Positions 9,210 to 18,293 of a stretch of 45,174 nucleotides of DNA are shown in pieces (position 1 is the first letter of the stretch; every line of letters begins with the position of its first letter). This DNA comes from Betaproteobacteria bacterium HGW-Betaproteobacteria-16. GTDB taxonomy: Bacteria; Pseudomonadota; Gammaproteobacteria; Burkholderiales; Burkholderiaceae_C. Location of the stretch: the NCBI GenBank assembly GCA_002840835.1, contig PHCQ01000038.1, forward strand, positions 1 through 45,174, written 5' to 3'. A program made the translations under genes and the position numbers. The notes beneath the pieces were generated by a model. That model did not search any database. It saw nothing but the letters and a program-made list of their open reading frames with translations, and had not been told where the DNA came from.

Positions 9210-10561
9210 ACACCGCGGCGGATGCCAGCCGGGTGCTGGCCGAAGTTCTTCAACTGGTTCGCCGCGCCGCAGGCGCATCCGATCTGGAAACGCTCGGCTT
9301 CGTCATGGTCAACGAGAGTCGGCAGGTGCTGGAGTACCAGCTGTCGATCTTCTGGCGTCAAACAGGCGCATTCACCGACGCCGCGAGGCTTTCTGCGGTA
9401 TCCGGCCAGCCCAGACCCGATGCCAATGCGCCGTTCTCCCACTGGGTTTCCGCTCTGTGCCGCCGCCTGAGTGGGCAGACATCCGGGGGATCGGCACAGC
9501 CCCGGCAGGTTGTTGCACAAGATCACCCTGATCTGATTCAGGACTGGACGCAGTGGTTGCCACCCCATGTGCTGTGGGTGCCATTGCTTGCCAGCGACGG
9601 GGACCAGCTGGGTGGATGGCTGTTGGCCCGGGCGACCCCGTGGCAAGCCCATGAACTGGCCGTGGTGCAGGAGCTCGGGACGCACTATGGTCTGGCGCTG
9701 GCCAACAAACTGCAGAACCGCCGCGTGAAGTCAGAAGGCCCGAGGCGTTGGTGGCAGCACCATCGGCGTTGGGTCTGGGTGGCCGTGCTGGTGCTCATGT
9801 TCATTCCGATCCGCCAGAGTGTGATCATTCCCGCCGAAGTTCTGCCGGACGATCCGTTCTTCGTCCGGGCGCCGATGGATGGGGTGATCGACCGGCTTCT
9901 GGTCAAGCCCAACCAGTCGGTGGATGCCGACGCAGCTCTGCTGACGCTGGACGAGTCGGCCCTGAGGGCGCGCCATGAGGTGGCTCGCAAGGTTCTGGAT
10001 GCTGCGCGAGAGGAGTTCCGGCAGTCTGCCCAGATCGCGGTCACCGATGACAGGGGGCGCCTGGAGATGGCGCTTCGGCGCGGCGTGCTGGAAGAAAAGT
10101 CCATTGAACTGGATTACCTCACGCAACAGCTCGGTCGTGTGCAGGTCCGTGCACCGCGAGCCGGTGTGGTGGTGTTCTCAGACGCTGATCAGTGGCTGGG
10201 GCGCACCGTGGTTCAGGGAGAGCGGATCCTGTTGCTGGCCGACCCTGCCAAGGTTGAACTGGTTGTGCGCCTGCCTGTGGGCGAGCGATTCGACGTGACC
10301 GAAGGCACGGTGGTCACGCTGTACCCGAATGCCAGCCCTTTGTCGTCCTATGACGCCACGGTCAAGCAGGTCGCTTACAGCGCGGAGCTGGATCGCGAGG
10401 GCCTCTGGACTTACCGGATACAGGCCGACTTTGATCAGGGCCGGCCGGTTCCCCGCATTGGTACGACAGGTTCCGCTCGCATCCGAGGTGACTGGGTGCC
10501 CCTGTCGTTCTTTGCGCTGAGGCGCCCACTGACCGTCTTGCGCCAGACGCTGGGAATCTGA
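9206..10561 (+). CDS. GAF-like domain fused to a HlyD adaptor (inner membrane)
   Basis: I place the start at GTG 9206, which overlaps the previous stop (GTGA); a TTG at 9182 is an alternative. The product is about 451 residues. The N-terminal region (about 1-165) has a GAF-like pattern, followed by a basic stretch, a single transmembrane helix (about 188-203) and a HlyD-type barrel-sandwich/helical-hairpin/barrel (about 205-450) with the Val-Arg-Ala-Pro-Arg-Ala-Gly-Val motif. The topology suggests a cytoplasmic sensory or docking domain and a periplasmic adaptor. A GAF domain on an adaptor is unusual for known secretion systems. No ligand can be named. The next gene starts 3 bp later. Confidence 0.8.
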   Translation: MNTAADASRVLAEVLQLVRRAAGASDLETLGFVMVNESRQVLEYQLSIFWRQTGAFTDAARLSAVSGQPRPDANAPFSHWVSALCRRLSGQTSGGSAQPRQVVAQDHPDLIQDWTQWLPPHVLWVPLLASDGDQLGGWLLARATPWQAHELAVVQELGTHYGLALANKLQNRRVKSEGPRRWWQHHRRWVWVAVLVLMFIPIRQSVIIPAEVLPDDPFFVRAPMDGVIDRLLVKPNQSVDADAALLTLDESALRARHEVARKVLDAAREEFRQSAQIAVTDDRGRLEMALRRGVLEEKSIELDYLTQQLGRVQVRAPRAGVVVFSDADQWLGRTVVQGERILLLADPAKVELVVRLPVGERFDVTEGTVVTLYPNASPLSSYDATVKQVAYSAELDREGLWTYRIQADFDQGRPVPRIGTTGSARIRGDWVPLSFFALRRPLTVLRQTLGI

Positions 10562-10564
10562 CCC

Positions 10565-12688
10565 ATGGTGCCCAAAGCGCCCGCAATTTTGCCCCCTTTG
10601 AGGCAGGACTTGCAGCTTCACGCAGGGCCGGCAGATGCCGGTGGTGCGCCCTCCTGGGTGTTGCACGATCCGGTCGCGCATCGCTTTTACGAGATCAGCT
10701 GGCCCGCTTTCGAAATTCTCTCTCGCTGGTCCATGAGGGAGCCGAAAGCGGTGGTGGCTGATGTCTGCTCGCGCACAACGCTGCACATCGGCATGGAGGA
10801 CATTGAGGAGCTCAGCAGATTCCTGGAACAGAACTTTCTCCTCGACCAGCATGGACCCGAGCACACAGCCCGTTTGCAGCGGGCAGGTTCCATGCACCGC
10901 ACGGGCAGGCTGCAGTGGTTGCTCAAGCACTATCTCTTTTTCAGGGTGCCGCTGTTCCGGCCGACTGCCCTGCTGAACTGGTTGTCACCCAGGATGGCGT
11001 GGTGTTTCCACCCCATGTTCTGGAAGCTGCTGGTCTTTTTGGGACTTGCGGCGCTCGTGGGCGTGTCGTTTCAATGGGACGCCTTCGTGGGGACCTTCGT
11101 GGGATACGCGGGCTGGACTTCCGTGCTGGGCATATTGCTCTCACTGGGTGTTGCAAAGCTCGCTCACGAAATGGGCCATGCGCTCGCGGCCCATCGTCAT
11201 GGGTGCCGGGTGCCGCAGATGGGCGTGGCCTTCATGGTCATGATGCCGGTGCTCTATACCGATACGACCGATGCCTGGAAGCTGCCGTCGCGAAAGGCGC
11301 GCATGCAGATCGCCGCGGCCGGTATGGCGACGGAGCTGATGCTTGCTGTGGTGGCCACATGGGCATGGATGTGGTTGCCAGATGGGCCTGCCCGTGCTGG
11401 CGTGTTCATGCTGGCCACCACGACCTGGGTGCTGACGCTCGTGGTCAATCTGAGCCCGTTCATGAGGTTCGATGGCTACTACCTGCTGTCTGATGCCGTC
11501 GGTATCCCCAACCTGCATGAGCGCTCGTTTGCCCTTGGACGGTGGAAACTGCGCCAGGTGTTGCTGGGCTGGCGCGATCCTGCGCCAGAGGATCTGAGCC
11601 GGGGAACGACAGGATTCCTCATTCTGTTCGCCTACCTGACCTGGATCTATCGCCTGGTGCTGTTTCTGGGTATCGCTTTTCTTGTCTATCACCTGTTCTT
11701 CAAGGCCTTGGGCCTGCTGCTGCTGGTTGTGGAGCTCGCCTGGTTTGTGCTGCTGCCGGTCAGCCGGGAGCTGAAACAATGGTGGCAGGGACGATCAGGC
11801 CATCGGTGGACGCGGTCTTCGGTTCTCAGCACCGCGGTGCTGGTGGTGGGACTGCTGGCGCTGTGTGTGCCATGGCCGGGAGGGGTTCGTGCCCCGGCCG
11901 TTCTGGGCGCAGAGCAGTCCCAGTGGCTGTACGCGCCAGTGGCTGCCCAGATCAAATTGCTGGACGCTCGGTATGGCCATTCAGTGAGCCAGGGGCAGAC
12001 CGTGGTTGCCCTGACGTCCCCGGACCTTGAGCAGCGCCTGGCTGCTGCCAGAGTCAGGGAGCAGGCAATGCAGTGGAAACTGGCGCAGCAGCCATTGAAT
12101 GCCGATCTGATGAAACTTGGCCCGGCATTGCGTGAGCAGTGGGCGGCGGCAAAGGCTGAACTGAATGGCCTGGCGGCGCTGCGTGAGCAGCTTGATGTCA
12201 GATCAGGACTCAGCGGACGCGTGATGACGGTGTCGCCCGGTCTTGAGCCAGGCGTGTGGGTTCGTCAGGGTGAACCCTTGGTGCAGGTGGTGGCTGACGG
12301 TGCCATCAAGATCGACGCCTATGTAGTCAATGCGGAGATGCCCCGGATCCAGGTGGGGGACGCGGCCAGCTTCATGCCTGAGGACTGGCGGCTTTCAGCG
12401 GTGAAATGTCAGGTGGCTTCTATGGACCGCGTGGCACTGTCGCATCTGGACCACGCGTTTCTCGGCAGCCCGCATGGCGGTACCTTGCCGGCCAGCGTGG
12501 ACGCACAAGGAATGACCGTGCCTCTGCATGCCGTGTTCCGCGTCCGGCTGGATCGCTGCGATCAAGCGGCCACTCCGGGACTGCAGGAAAAACCCGGCGT
12601 TGTGGCCATCGGATCCACCGGCCGGAGTGTGGTGGGTGGCTGGATCAAGAAAGCCGTTGACTTGTGGAACCGGGAGTCCGGGCTTTGA
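10565..12688 (+). CDS. PqqD-like / M50 metalloprotease / HlyD fusion membrane protein
   Basis: The product has 707 residues. The first ~95 resemble the PqqD/RiPP-recognition winged helix found on peptide-handling proteins. A multi-helix membrane region follows, carrying the site-2-protease zinc motif His-Glu-Met-Gly-His (201-205) and the second motif Asn295-Leu-Ser-Pro...Asp303-Gly-Tyr-Tyr. Further membrane helices run to about residue 440. The C-terminal third is a HlyD-like barrel-sandwich and helical region (about 450-700). All expected zinc ligands are present, so the protease is probably active. It is the last gene of the export cluster. It may receive and process the substrate or act as the inner-membrane platform; both roles are inference. 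Confidence 0.85.
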   Translation: MVPKAPAILPPLRQDLQLHAGPADAGGAPSWVLHDPVAHRFYEISWPAFEILSRWSMREPKAVVADVCSRTTLHIGMEDIEELSRFLEQNFLLDQHGPEHTARLQRAGSMHRTGRLQWLLKHYLFFRVPLFRPTALLNWLSPRMAWCFHPMFWKLLVFLGLAALVGVSFQWDAFVGTFVGYAGWTSVLGILLSLGVAKLAHEMGHALAAHRHGCRVPQMGVAFMVMMPVLYTDTTDAWKLPSRKARMQIAAAGMATELMLAVVATWAWMWLPDGPARAGVFMLATTTWVLTLVVNLSPFMRFDGYYLLSDAVGIPNLHERSFALGRWKLRQVLLGWRDPAPEDLSRGTTGFLILFAYLTWIYRLVLFLGIAFLVYHLFFKALGLLLLVVELAWFVLLPVSRELKQWWQGRSGHRWTRSSVLSTAVLVVGLLALCVPWPGGVRAPAVLGAEQSQWLYAPVAAQIKLLDARYGHSVSQGQTVVALTSPDLEQRLAAARVREQAMQWKLAQQPLNADLMKLGPALREQWAAAKAELNGLAALREQLDVRSGLSGRVMTVSPGLEPGVWVRQGEPLVQVVADGAIKIDAYVVNAEMPRIQVGDAASFMPEDWRLSAVKCQVASMDRVALSHLDHAFLGSPHGGTLPASVDAQGMTVPLHAVFRVRLDRCDQAATPGLQEKPGVVAIGSTGRSVVGGWIKKAVDLWNRESGL

Positions 12689-12753
12689 GTGACTGCGCTG
12701 GCATCGATTAGGTCCCCGCGCAAGGAACCGCGTTTCGGACGTCGCTGAGAGGC

Positions 12754-12906
12754 TTACTGCGCCGGTGTTTGCGCCGCAGGCGCTTCGACGATGCGGTCGC
12801 TGTCGATGGGCAGCGGATCGGAACTGTCCCAGCCCCAGGCCAGCAGCACGGCGAGGGTCACGGACAGGACGAGGGCGAGGCCGAGGCGGGTGCAGATTTC
12901 AATCAC
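12754..12906 (-). CDS. Small single-span membrane protein, 50 residues
   Basis: An ORF on the minus strand starts with GTG at 12906 and ends with TAA at 12754. An in-frame TAG lies eight codons upstream, so GTG is the only plausible start. The product begins Met-Ile-Glu-Ile-Cys-Thr, has one hydrophobic segment (about residues 8-24) ending in Trp-Gly-Trp, and then a short acidic, Ala/Pro-rich tail. The ribosome-binding site is weak. I do not recognise a family. The transmembrane pattern and good codon use support a real gene, but conservation would be needed to confirm it. Confidence 0.5.
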   Translation of the reverse strand: MIEICTRLGLALVLSVTLAVLLAWGWDSSDPLPIDSDRIVEAPAAQTPAQ

Positions 12907-13084
12907 GGTGCGGTCAAGAGGGTGCGTCTACAGAAAATGGGCTGCCCGCGATTCTCGCTGCAACGGGGCGCGATACCCGAATGGGCGGACAGGAAGATGT
13001 TACCAAGTGACATACGGCGCTCACGGGACTGCCCGGCGTGCTGCGCACTGCGGGACTGGGCACCGTTGAACGGGCCTGCTGCGC
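12907..13084. other. Spacer between small ORF and LysR gene
   Basis: This 178-bp stretch lies downstream of the minus-strand LysR stop and upstream of the small ORF. I see no convincing gene, hairpin with T-run or known RNA in it. Confidence 0.4.
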
Positions 13085-14029
13085 TCATGGGGGCAATGCC
13101 GCTGCTTCCACGGGAAAGTCCGCCGCACTGCCGAAATGGCGCGACACCAGCGCCCTCAGCCACTGGTGCCCGGGATCGCGGTGCAGGTGGGCGTGCCAGA
13201 GCTGGGCAATGGTGCTGGTGGGCAAGGGCAGCGCCAGCGGCCGGGTAACCAGCTGGAACGGGCCGGTGACGCGTTGCGCAAAGCGTTCAGGTACGGTGGC
13301 CAGCAGGTCCGTGCTGCCCAGCACATGGCCGAGTGCGGCGTAGTGCGACACGGTCAGTTGCACCTGGCGCGTCACGCCCAGTTGGTCCAGCGCACGGTCC
13401 ACCCGGCCATGGCCGGTGCCGGCAGCGATCACCCGCACATGACCCGCTTGCCGGTATTGCGCGGGAGAGATCTGCTTGCGTCTGGCCAGTGGATGGCCCT
13501 GGCGCATCAGCGCCAGGTAGGGCTGGCGAAAAAGCGCCTGCTGGAAGAACCCGGCCTGAAGCTGCGGCAGCGAGCCCAGCGCCAGATCCACCCGGCCCTG
13601 GGCCATGTCTTCGCGCAACGCGGCATCGGCCACCGAGACGCAGCGCAGCGTCACACCCGGCGAATGCCGTGCCAGCGCGTCCATCAGCACCGGTAAAAAA
13701 TAGGTTTCGCCCACGTCGCTCATGGCCACGGTGAAGCAGCGGGTGCTGGTGGTGGGGTCGAAAGAGGCGCGCACGTTGAGCGCGTCGCGCAAGGTGTCCA
13801 GCGCCTGAGAGAGCGGGATGGCCAGCTGTTGCGCGTACGGCGTGGGTTCCATGCCGCCCGGGGTGCGCAGAAACAGCTCGTCGCCCAGCAGGGTGCGCAG
13901 GCGGCGCAGCGCGTTGCTCACGGCGGGCTGGCTCAGGCCCAGCGTCTGGGCCACGCGCGACACGCGCCGTTCGCGCAGCAGGTGGTGAAACACCACCAGC
14001 AGATTGAGATCCATGTCGGCCAGGTCCAT
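13085..14029 (-). CDS. nagR: LysR-type regulator of the NahR/NagR/DntR group
   Basis: The 314-residue protein starts Met-Asp-Leu-Ala-Asp-Met-Asp-Leu-Asn-Leu-Leu, close to NahR/NagR, which supports the 14029 start. The N-terminal winged helix-turn-helix (about 8-67) has the Leu-Ser-Gln-Pro-Ala-Val-Ser-Asn-Ala-Leu motif. The effector domain carries the NahR-type segment Val-Arg-Val-Ile-Ala-Ala-Gly-Thr-Gly-His-Gly. Members of this group sense salicylate or related aromatic acids and activate nah/nag/dnt operons. It is divergent from nagG across a 107-bp region with an inverted repeat, the classic arrangement of a LysR activator and its target. The symbol rests on resemblance, not proof. Confidence 0.85.
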   Translation of the reverse strand: MDLADMDLNLLVVFHHLLRERRVSRVAQTLGLSQPAVSNALRRLRTLLGDELFLRTPGGMEPTPYAQQLAIPLSQALDTLRDALNVRASFDPTTSTRCFTVAMSDVGETYFLPVLMDALARHSPGVTLRCVSVADAALREDMAQGRVDLALGSLPQLQAGFFQQALFRQPYLALMRQGHPLARRKQISPAQYRQAGHVRVIAAGTGHGRVDRALDQLGVTRQVQLTVSHYAALGHVLGSTDLLATVPERFAQRVTGPFQLVTRPLALPLPTSTIAQLWHAHLHRDPGHQWLRALVSRHFGSAADFPVEAAALPP

Positions 14030-14036
14030 GCACCCA

Positions 14037-14056
14037 TTATTTCACTGATGAATAGT
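14037..14056. promoter_or_regulatory. Candidate LysR operator between nagR and nagG
   Basis: TTCA-CTGA-TGAA (14041-14052) is a perfect 4-bp inverted repeat within a T-N11-A pattern (T14040, A14052), the LysR consensus form. It sits 12 nt upstream of the regulator start and about 85 nt upstream of nagG. Assignment rests on position and symmetry only. Confidence 0.45.
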
Positions 14057-14136
14057 GGGTATTCCCTGAATTCCATTGCTGGATGGCGAAGAGCTTGCCA
14101 TCATGACCAGCGACCCCACGAAAACAGGAGACAGCC

Positions 14137-15462
14137 ATGAGCCCCCCCGCCCCTCAGCCCGGCCCGGACACCTTGTCCTGGGAACTGGGCGGCACCAGCC
14201 GCATCCCGTTTGCCGTCTACACCGACGAACAGCGGCACAGACGCGAACTGGAGCGCTTTTTCTACAAGGGCCACTGGAGTTATGTGGGCCTGGAAGCCGA
14301 GATTCCGAACGCTGGCGACTTCAAACGCACGGTGGTCGGCGAGCGATCGGTCATCATGACCCGGGCCGAAGACGGCACCGTGCACGTGGTGGAAAACGTC
14401 TGTGCCCATCGCGGCATGCGCTTCTGCCGCGAACGCCACGGCAACAAGAAGGAGTTCGTCTGCCCCTACCACCAGTGGAGCTACGCCACCAACGGTGACC
14501 TGCAGGGCGTGCCATTCCGGCGCGGCGTGCGGCAAGACGGCAAGGTCAACGGCGGCATGCCGGCCGACTTCAATCCCAAGGAGCATTCCCTGACCAAGCT
14601 GAAGGTGGCGGTGCGCGGCGGCGTGGTCTTTGCCAGCTTCGACCACGACGTGGAGTCGCTCGAAGACTTCATGGGGCCTGCGATCCTGAGCTACTTCGAC
14701 CGCCTGTTCAACGGCCGAAAGCTCAGCATCCTGGGTTACAACCGCCAGCGCATTCCGGGCAACTGGAAGCTGATGCAGGAGAACATCAAGGACCCCTACC
14801 ACCCGGGCCTGCTGCACACGTGGTTCGTCACCTTCGGCCTCTGGCGCGCCGACAACAAGAGCCAGTTGCTGATGGACGATCACCACCGACACGCCGCCAT
14901 GGTTTCCACCCGCGGCAGCGCCGGGCAGGCCAGCGGTCAGGCGTCTCAGGTCACCCAAGTGTCCAGTTTCAAGGAGAGCATGCAACTGGAAGACCCGCGT
15001 TTCCTGGACATCGTGCCTGAGGCTTGGTGGCGAATGGGGGAAGAAATGCCTTCAGCGGTCATGATGACCCTGTTCCCCAGCGTGATTTTTCAGCAGCAGG
15101 TCAACAGCGTGTCCACCCGCCACATCCAGCCCGACGGCACCGGCGCGTTCGACTTCGTCTGGACCCACTTCGGTTTTGAAGACGACAGCCAAGAAATGAC
15201 GCAGCGCCGACTGCGCCAGGCCAACCTGTTCGGCCCAGCCGGCTTCGTGAGCGCCGACGACGGCGAAGTGATCGAGTTTTCCCAGGAAGCCTTCGAGAGC
15301 AAACCACAGCACCGCACCCTGGCCGAACTCGGCGGGCGCGAGGTGGGCGACACCGACCACATGGTGACCGAGACGCTGATCCGTGGCATGTACGAATACT
15401 GGCGCAAGGTGATGGAGGCAGACGTCGACGCAGTTCCGTCACCGGTGGAGGCCGCACCATGA
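14137..15462 (+). CDS. nagG: Salicylate 5-hydroxylase, large (Rieske oxygenase alpha) subunit
   Basis: The 441-residue protein is a Rieske non-haem iron oxygenase alpha subunit, and long stretches match my memory of NagG from the Ralstonia U2 naphthalene pathway. The [2Fe-2S] ligands are Cys89-x-His91 and Cys109-x2-His112; the mononuclear iron motif shows His222 and His227 (HxxxxH). NagG with NagH converts salicylate to gentisate using electrons passed through NagAb from a reductase. AGGAG (14126-14130) lies 6 nt before the ATG. Its stop overlaps the nagH start. Another benzoate-type substrate remains possible. No reductase (nagAa) is present in this window. Confidence 0.85.
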   Translation: MSPPAPQPGPDTLSWELGGTSRIPFAVYTDEQRHRRELERFFYKGHWSYVGLEAEIPNAGDFKRTVVGERSVIMTRAEDGTVHVVENVCAHRGMRFCRERHGNKKEFVCPYHQWSYATNGDLQGVPFRRGVRQDGKVNGGMPADFNPKEHSLTKLKVAVRGGVVFASFDHDVESLEDFMGPAILSYFDRLFNGRKLSILGYNRQRIPGNWKLMQENIKDPYHPGLLHTWFVTFGLWRADNKSQLLMDDHHRHAAMVSTRGSAGQASGQASQVTQVSSFKESMQLEDPRFLDIVPEAWWRMGEEMPSAVMMTLFPSVIFQQQVNSVSTRHIQPDGTGAFDFVWTHFGFEDDSQEMTQRRLRQANLFGPAGFVSADDGEVIEFSQEAFESKPQHRTLAELGGREVGDTDHMVTETLIRGMYEYWRKVMEADVDAVPSPVEAAP

Positions 15463-15953
15463 GCCAGGCTGCACCCACCGTGGACTTCGCCACCTTCCAG
15501 GCGCTGCACACCCTGTACGCAGACTACGCGTGCGCCGTGGACAGCGGCCAGTGGGACTTGTGGCCCGGCTTCTTCACCACCGACTGCATTTACAAGCTGC
15601 AACCGCGCGAGAACTTCGAGCGCGGCTTCCCGCTGGCCACGCTGTCCTTCGACAGCCAGGCCATGCTGCGCGACCGCGTCTACGGCATCAAGGAAACCCT
15701 GTTCCACGATCCCTACTACCAGCGCCACGTGGTGGGCGCTCCGGTGGTGCGCCAGATCGATACCGAGGGCCGACTGCACTGCGAGGCGAACTACGCCGTG
15801 TTCCGAACCAAGCTGGACGGACCGAGCACGGTGTTCAACGTCGGACGCTATTTGGACATCGTGGTCGGCACCCCGAACGGGCTGAAGTTCGCGCAGCGGT
15901 TGTGCATCTACGACAGCGAGATGATCCCCAACTCCATCATTTATCCGATATAG
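15459..15953 (+). CDS. nagH: Salicylate 5-hydroxylase, small (beta) subunit
   Basis: This 164-residue protein has the ring-hydroxylating dioxygenase beta-subunit pattern (cone-shaped NTF2-like fold, no metal ligands), which provides the scaffold of the alpha-beta hexamer. ATG 15459 overlaps the nagG stop as ATGA, so translation is coupled. It ends with TAG, and a REP-like palindrome begins one or two bases later. Its length is normal for NagH-type subunits. The assignment follows the alpha subunit beside it. Confidence 0.85.
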   Translation: MSQAAPTVDFATFQALHTLYADYACAVDSGQWDLWPGFFTTDCIYKLQPRENFERGFPLATLSFDSQAMLRDRVYGIKETLFHDPYYQRHVVGAPVVRQIDTEGRLHCEANYAVFRTKLDGPSTVFNVGRYLDIVVGTPNGLKFAQRLCIYDSEMIPNSIIYPI

Positions 15954-15954
15954 G

Positions 15955-16033
15955 CCCACCCCCGCGCCGCTTCGCGTCACCCCCTTCAAGGGGGCGATGC
16001 GAGTGGCCCGGCAGAGCCGGTTCCACCGCATCC
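15955..16033 (+). repeat. REP-like palindromic element, copy 1 (behind nagH stop)
   Basis: The pattern is GCCCACCCCCGCG, a small hairpin, CCCCC-TTCAA-GGGGG, then GGCCCGGCAGAGCCGGTTCC. It follows the nagH TAG almost directly and is oriented with the gene. It recurs elsewhere in the window. Confidence 0.85.
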
Positions 16034-16087
16034 TGGAATCAGACATTTTGCGCCGGATGCGTCGCGTAAAAATTTGGAGCATCTCTC

Positions 16088-16399
16088 ATGAGCAACTGGA
16101 CCGACGTGGCCGCCGAGGCCGATCTGTTTGATGGTGCGGGCATTCCTGTGGCGCCGGGCGGGCGCGACATCGCGCTGTTTTCTGTGAACGGCGAGGTGTT
16201 CGCCACCAGCAACCTCTGCACCCACGGCAACGCCAGTCTGTGCGAAGGTTTCATCGAAGGGCATGAAATCGAATGCCCGTTCCACCAGGGCCGCTTCGAC
16301 CTGCGCACCGGTGCCGCCACCTTTGCGCCCTGCACCGAACCGATCCAGGTGTGGCCGGTGAAAGTGGAGGGTGGCCGGGTGTTTCTAGACTTGGCTTGA
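16088..16399 (+). CDS. nagAb: Rieske [2Fe-2S] ferredoxin of the ring hydroxylase
   Basis: The 103-residue protein is a soluble Rieske ferredoxin with Cys44-x-His46 and Cys63-x2-His66 as cluster ligands, the size of NagAb/NahAb (about 104). It would pass electrons from a ferredoxin reductase to the NagGH oxygenase. It is separated from nagH by a REP-like repeat but lies on the same strand, so it is probably in the same transcript. Its last 15 bp overlap the end of the convergent queA gene (16385-16399), leaving no room for a conventional terminator between them. Confidence 0.88.
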   Translation: MSNWTDVAAEADLFDGAGIPVAPGGRDIALFSVNGEVFATSNLCTHGNASLCEGFIEGHEIECPFHQGRFDLRTGAATFAPCTEPIQVWPVKVEGGRVFLDLA

Positions 16400-17497
16400 G
16401 GGCCATCGCTCCAGCAACATCGCATCCCCATAGCTGAAGAACCGGTAGCGCTGTGCAATCGCGTGCCGGTACAGCGCCATCACCGGCTCGTACCCGGCAA
16501 AGGCGCTCACCAGCATCATCAGCGTGCTCTTGGGCAGGTGGAAATTGGTCACCAGCAGGTCCACCACGCGGAAATCGAAACCCGGCGTGATGAAGATGTT
16601 GGTGTCGCCGGTGGTGTCGCCGCTGCGGGCCCAGCTCTCCAGCGTGCGCACGGTGGTGGTACCCACGGCCACCACGCGCCCGCCGCGTGCGCGGCAGTCG
16701 GCGATCGCTTGCACGGTCTCGGGAGGGATCGCGTAGCGTTCGTGGTGCATCACGTGTTCTTCGATGCGCTCGGTCTTCATGGGCGCAAACGTGCCGGCGC
16801 CCACGTGCAGCGTCACGTTCGCGCGTTGCACGCCGCGTGCACCCAGCGCAGCCAGCACGCCCTCGTCGAAGTGCAGGGCGGCGGTGGGTGCGGCGACCGC
16901 ACCCGGCACACGGGCAAACACGGTCTGGTAGCGGCGCTCGTCTTCGGCGTCGTCGGTGTGGGTGATGTAGGGCGGCAATGGCACATGGCCGTGGCGAGCC
17001 ATCAGCTCGTACGGCGTTTCACCGGCTGGCCCCTGCAGGCGCAGGCGGAACAGCTGGCCTTGTGCGTCCGGCCAGCGGCCCAGGAACTCCGCATCGAAGC
17101 CACCGCCCTTCAGCCCGCCGGCCATGTGCAGCCGGCCGCCGGGTTGGGGCTTCTTGCTCACGCGCAGGTGGCCCACCACTTCCTGTGCCGAACCGTCCAG
17201 GGCTTCGTGTGGCAGCAGCACGCGCTCGATCAGCAGTTCCAGCTTGCCGCCGGATGACTTTTCGCCGAACAGCCTTGCCTTCACCACCTGGGTGTCGTTG
17301 AACACCAGCAGGTCGCCGGGATTGAGCAGGTGGGGCAGATCACGAAAAATGCCGTCTGTGGGCGGGAGCACGCGGCCGTCGAGCAGTCGGGACGCACTGC
17401 GCTCGGCAGTGGGGTGCTGCGCAATCAGCTGGTCGGGCAGGGAGAAATCGAAATCGGCGACTGTGAAGGTGCGCGCAGCAGAAGCGGGTGAAGACAT
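16385..17497 (-). CDS. queA: S-adenosylmethionine:tRNA ribosyltransferase-isomerase
   Basis: The 370-residue product starts at Met-Ser-Ser-Pro-Ala-Ser (17497); the frame is open further upstream, but the conserved part begins with [11 protein letters not shown]. QueA transfers the ribosyl part of SAM to preQ1 in tRNA to make epoxyqueuosine, the penultimate step of queuosine synthesis. Family motifs seen include His-Val-Gly-Ala-Gly-Thr-Phe and [10 protein letters not shown]. It is slightly longer than the E. coli enzyme (356). Its 3' end overlaps nagAb on the other strand. The usual partner tgt is not seen here. Confidence 0.95.
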   Translation of the reverse strand: MSSPASAARTFTVADFDFSLPDQLIAQHPTAERSASRLLDGRVLPPTDGIFRDLPHLLNPGDLLVFNDTQVVKARLFGEKSSGGKLELLIERVLLPHEALDGSAQEVVGHLRVSKKPQPGGRLHMAGGLKGGGFDAEFLGRWPDAQGQLFRLRLQGPAGETPYELMARHGHVPLPPYITHTDDAEDERRYQTVFARVPGAVAAPTAALHFDEGVLAALGARGVQRANVTLHVGAGTFAPMKTERIEEHVMHHERYAIPPETVQAIADCRARGGRVVAVGTTTVRTLESWARSGDTTGDTNIFITPGFDFRVVDLLVTNFHLPKSTLMMLVSAFAGYEPVMALYRHAIAQRYRFFSYGDAMLLERWPSSQV

Positions 17498-17573
17498 GCA
17501 GCTTGAGGGCCGGACAGGCCCGTTCCAAGTGAAGAAAAGAAGGCGCCGATTGTCGCAGTTCTGCGCGGGCCAT

Positions 17574-18191
17574 TCAGCGCGGCCGGTACATGTGGAACAA
17601 CTGCTCCGGGCCGATGGTGAAGTAGTCCGCAGGCCCGCCGCCGCGCAGGATGTGGCCGGCACCAGCCGTGTCGTAGACGCCGTTCTTCAGCAGGTGCCGG
17701 GCAATGTGCACGCCCACCACCTCACCCAGTACCAGCCAGCTGTCAATGGGCGTGCCGGCCGCAGACGTCAGCCGCACGAGTTGTGACAACCGGCACTCAA
17801 AGCTCACCGGGCTTTCCTGCACGCGCGGTGCGGCCACCATGCGCGAGGCCACCGGCGTGAGCCCGGCCAGCGCAAATTCGTCCACTTCGGGCGGCACCTG
17901 CGCGCAGGTCTGGTTCATTTGCTCGGCCAGCGGGCGGGTCACCAGGTTCCACACAAACTCGCCCGTCGCCTCCACGTTGCGCACCGAATCCTTGTGGCCA
18001 ATGCTGCAGAAGCCCACGATGGGCGGCACGTAGTTGAAGGCGTTGAAAAAACTGTAGGGGGCCAGGTTGAGCACGCCGTCTGCGCCGCGTGTGGAAATCC
18101 AGCCGATGGGGCGTGGACCGACGATGGCATTGAACGGGTCGTGCGGCAGGCCGTGGCCCTGGGCGGGTTCGTAGAAATGAGTGGCGTCCAT
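17574..18191 (-). CDS. Flavin reductase family protein
   Basis: The 205-residue protein starts Met-Asp-Ala-Thr-His-Phe (18191). It has the split-barrel flavin-reductase pattern, with the Pro-Arg-Pro-Ile-Gly-Trp-Ile-Ser-Thr motif near residue 30 and Leu-Ala-Pro-Tyr-Ser-Phe-Phe-Asn-Ala near residue 45. Such proteins bind FMN and reduce flavin with NAD(P)H or act as flavin-dependent oxidoreductases; the substrate cannot be read from sequence. It is upstream of queA on the same strand with a 76-bp gap, and divergent from recG. Confidence is high for the family and low for the specific role. Confidence 0.85.
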   Translation of the reverse strand: MDATHFYEPAQGHGLPHDPFNAIVGPRPIGWISTRGADGVLNLAPYSFFNAFNYVPPIVGFCSIGHKDSVRNVEATGEFVWNLVTRPLAEQMNQTCAQVPPEVDEFALAGLTPVASRMVAAPRVQESPVSFECRLSQLVRLTSAAGTPIDSWLVLGEVVGVHIARHLLKNGVYDTAGAGHILRGGGPADYFTIGPEQLFHMYRPR

Positions 18192-18293
18192 GAGGTTGGG
18201 CAAATGGTTTGTGCTGGCAATGCTAGGCGATGGCCGCCGTGCATGTGCAGGGCGGGGCAATGGTGTTCATCGCAGGCCGGGCACAATGCGCCC

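Noticed and set aside
12769..13248. Overlapping plus-strand ORFs after the M50 gene
   Set aside because: They run across the end of the LysR gene, are Arg/Gly-rich in all frames, and compete with a better small minus-strand ORF.
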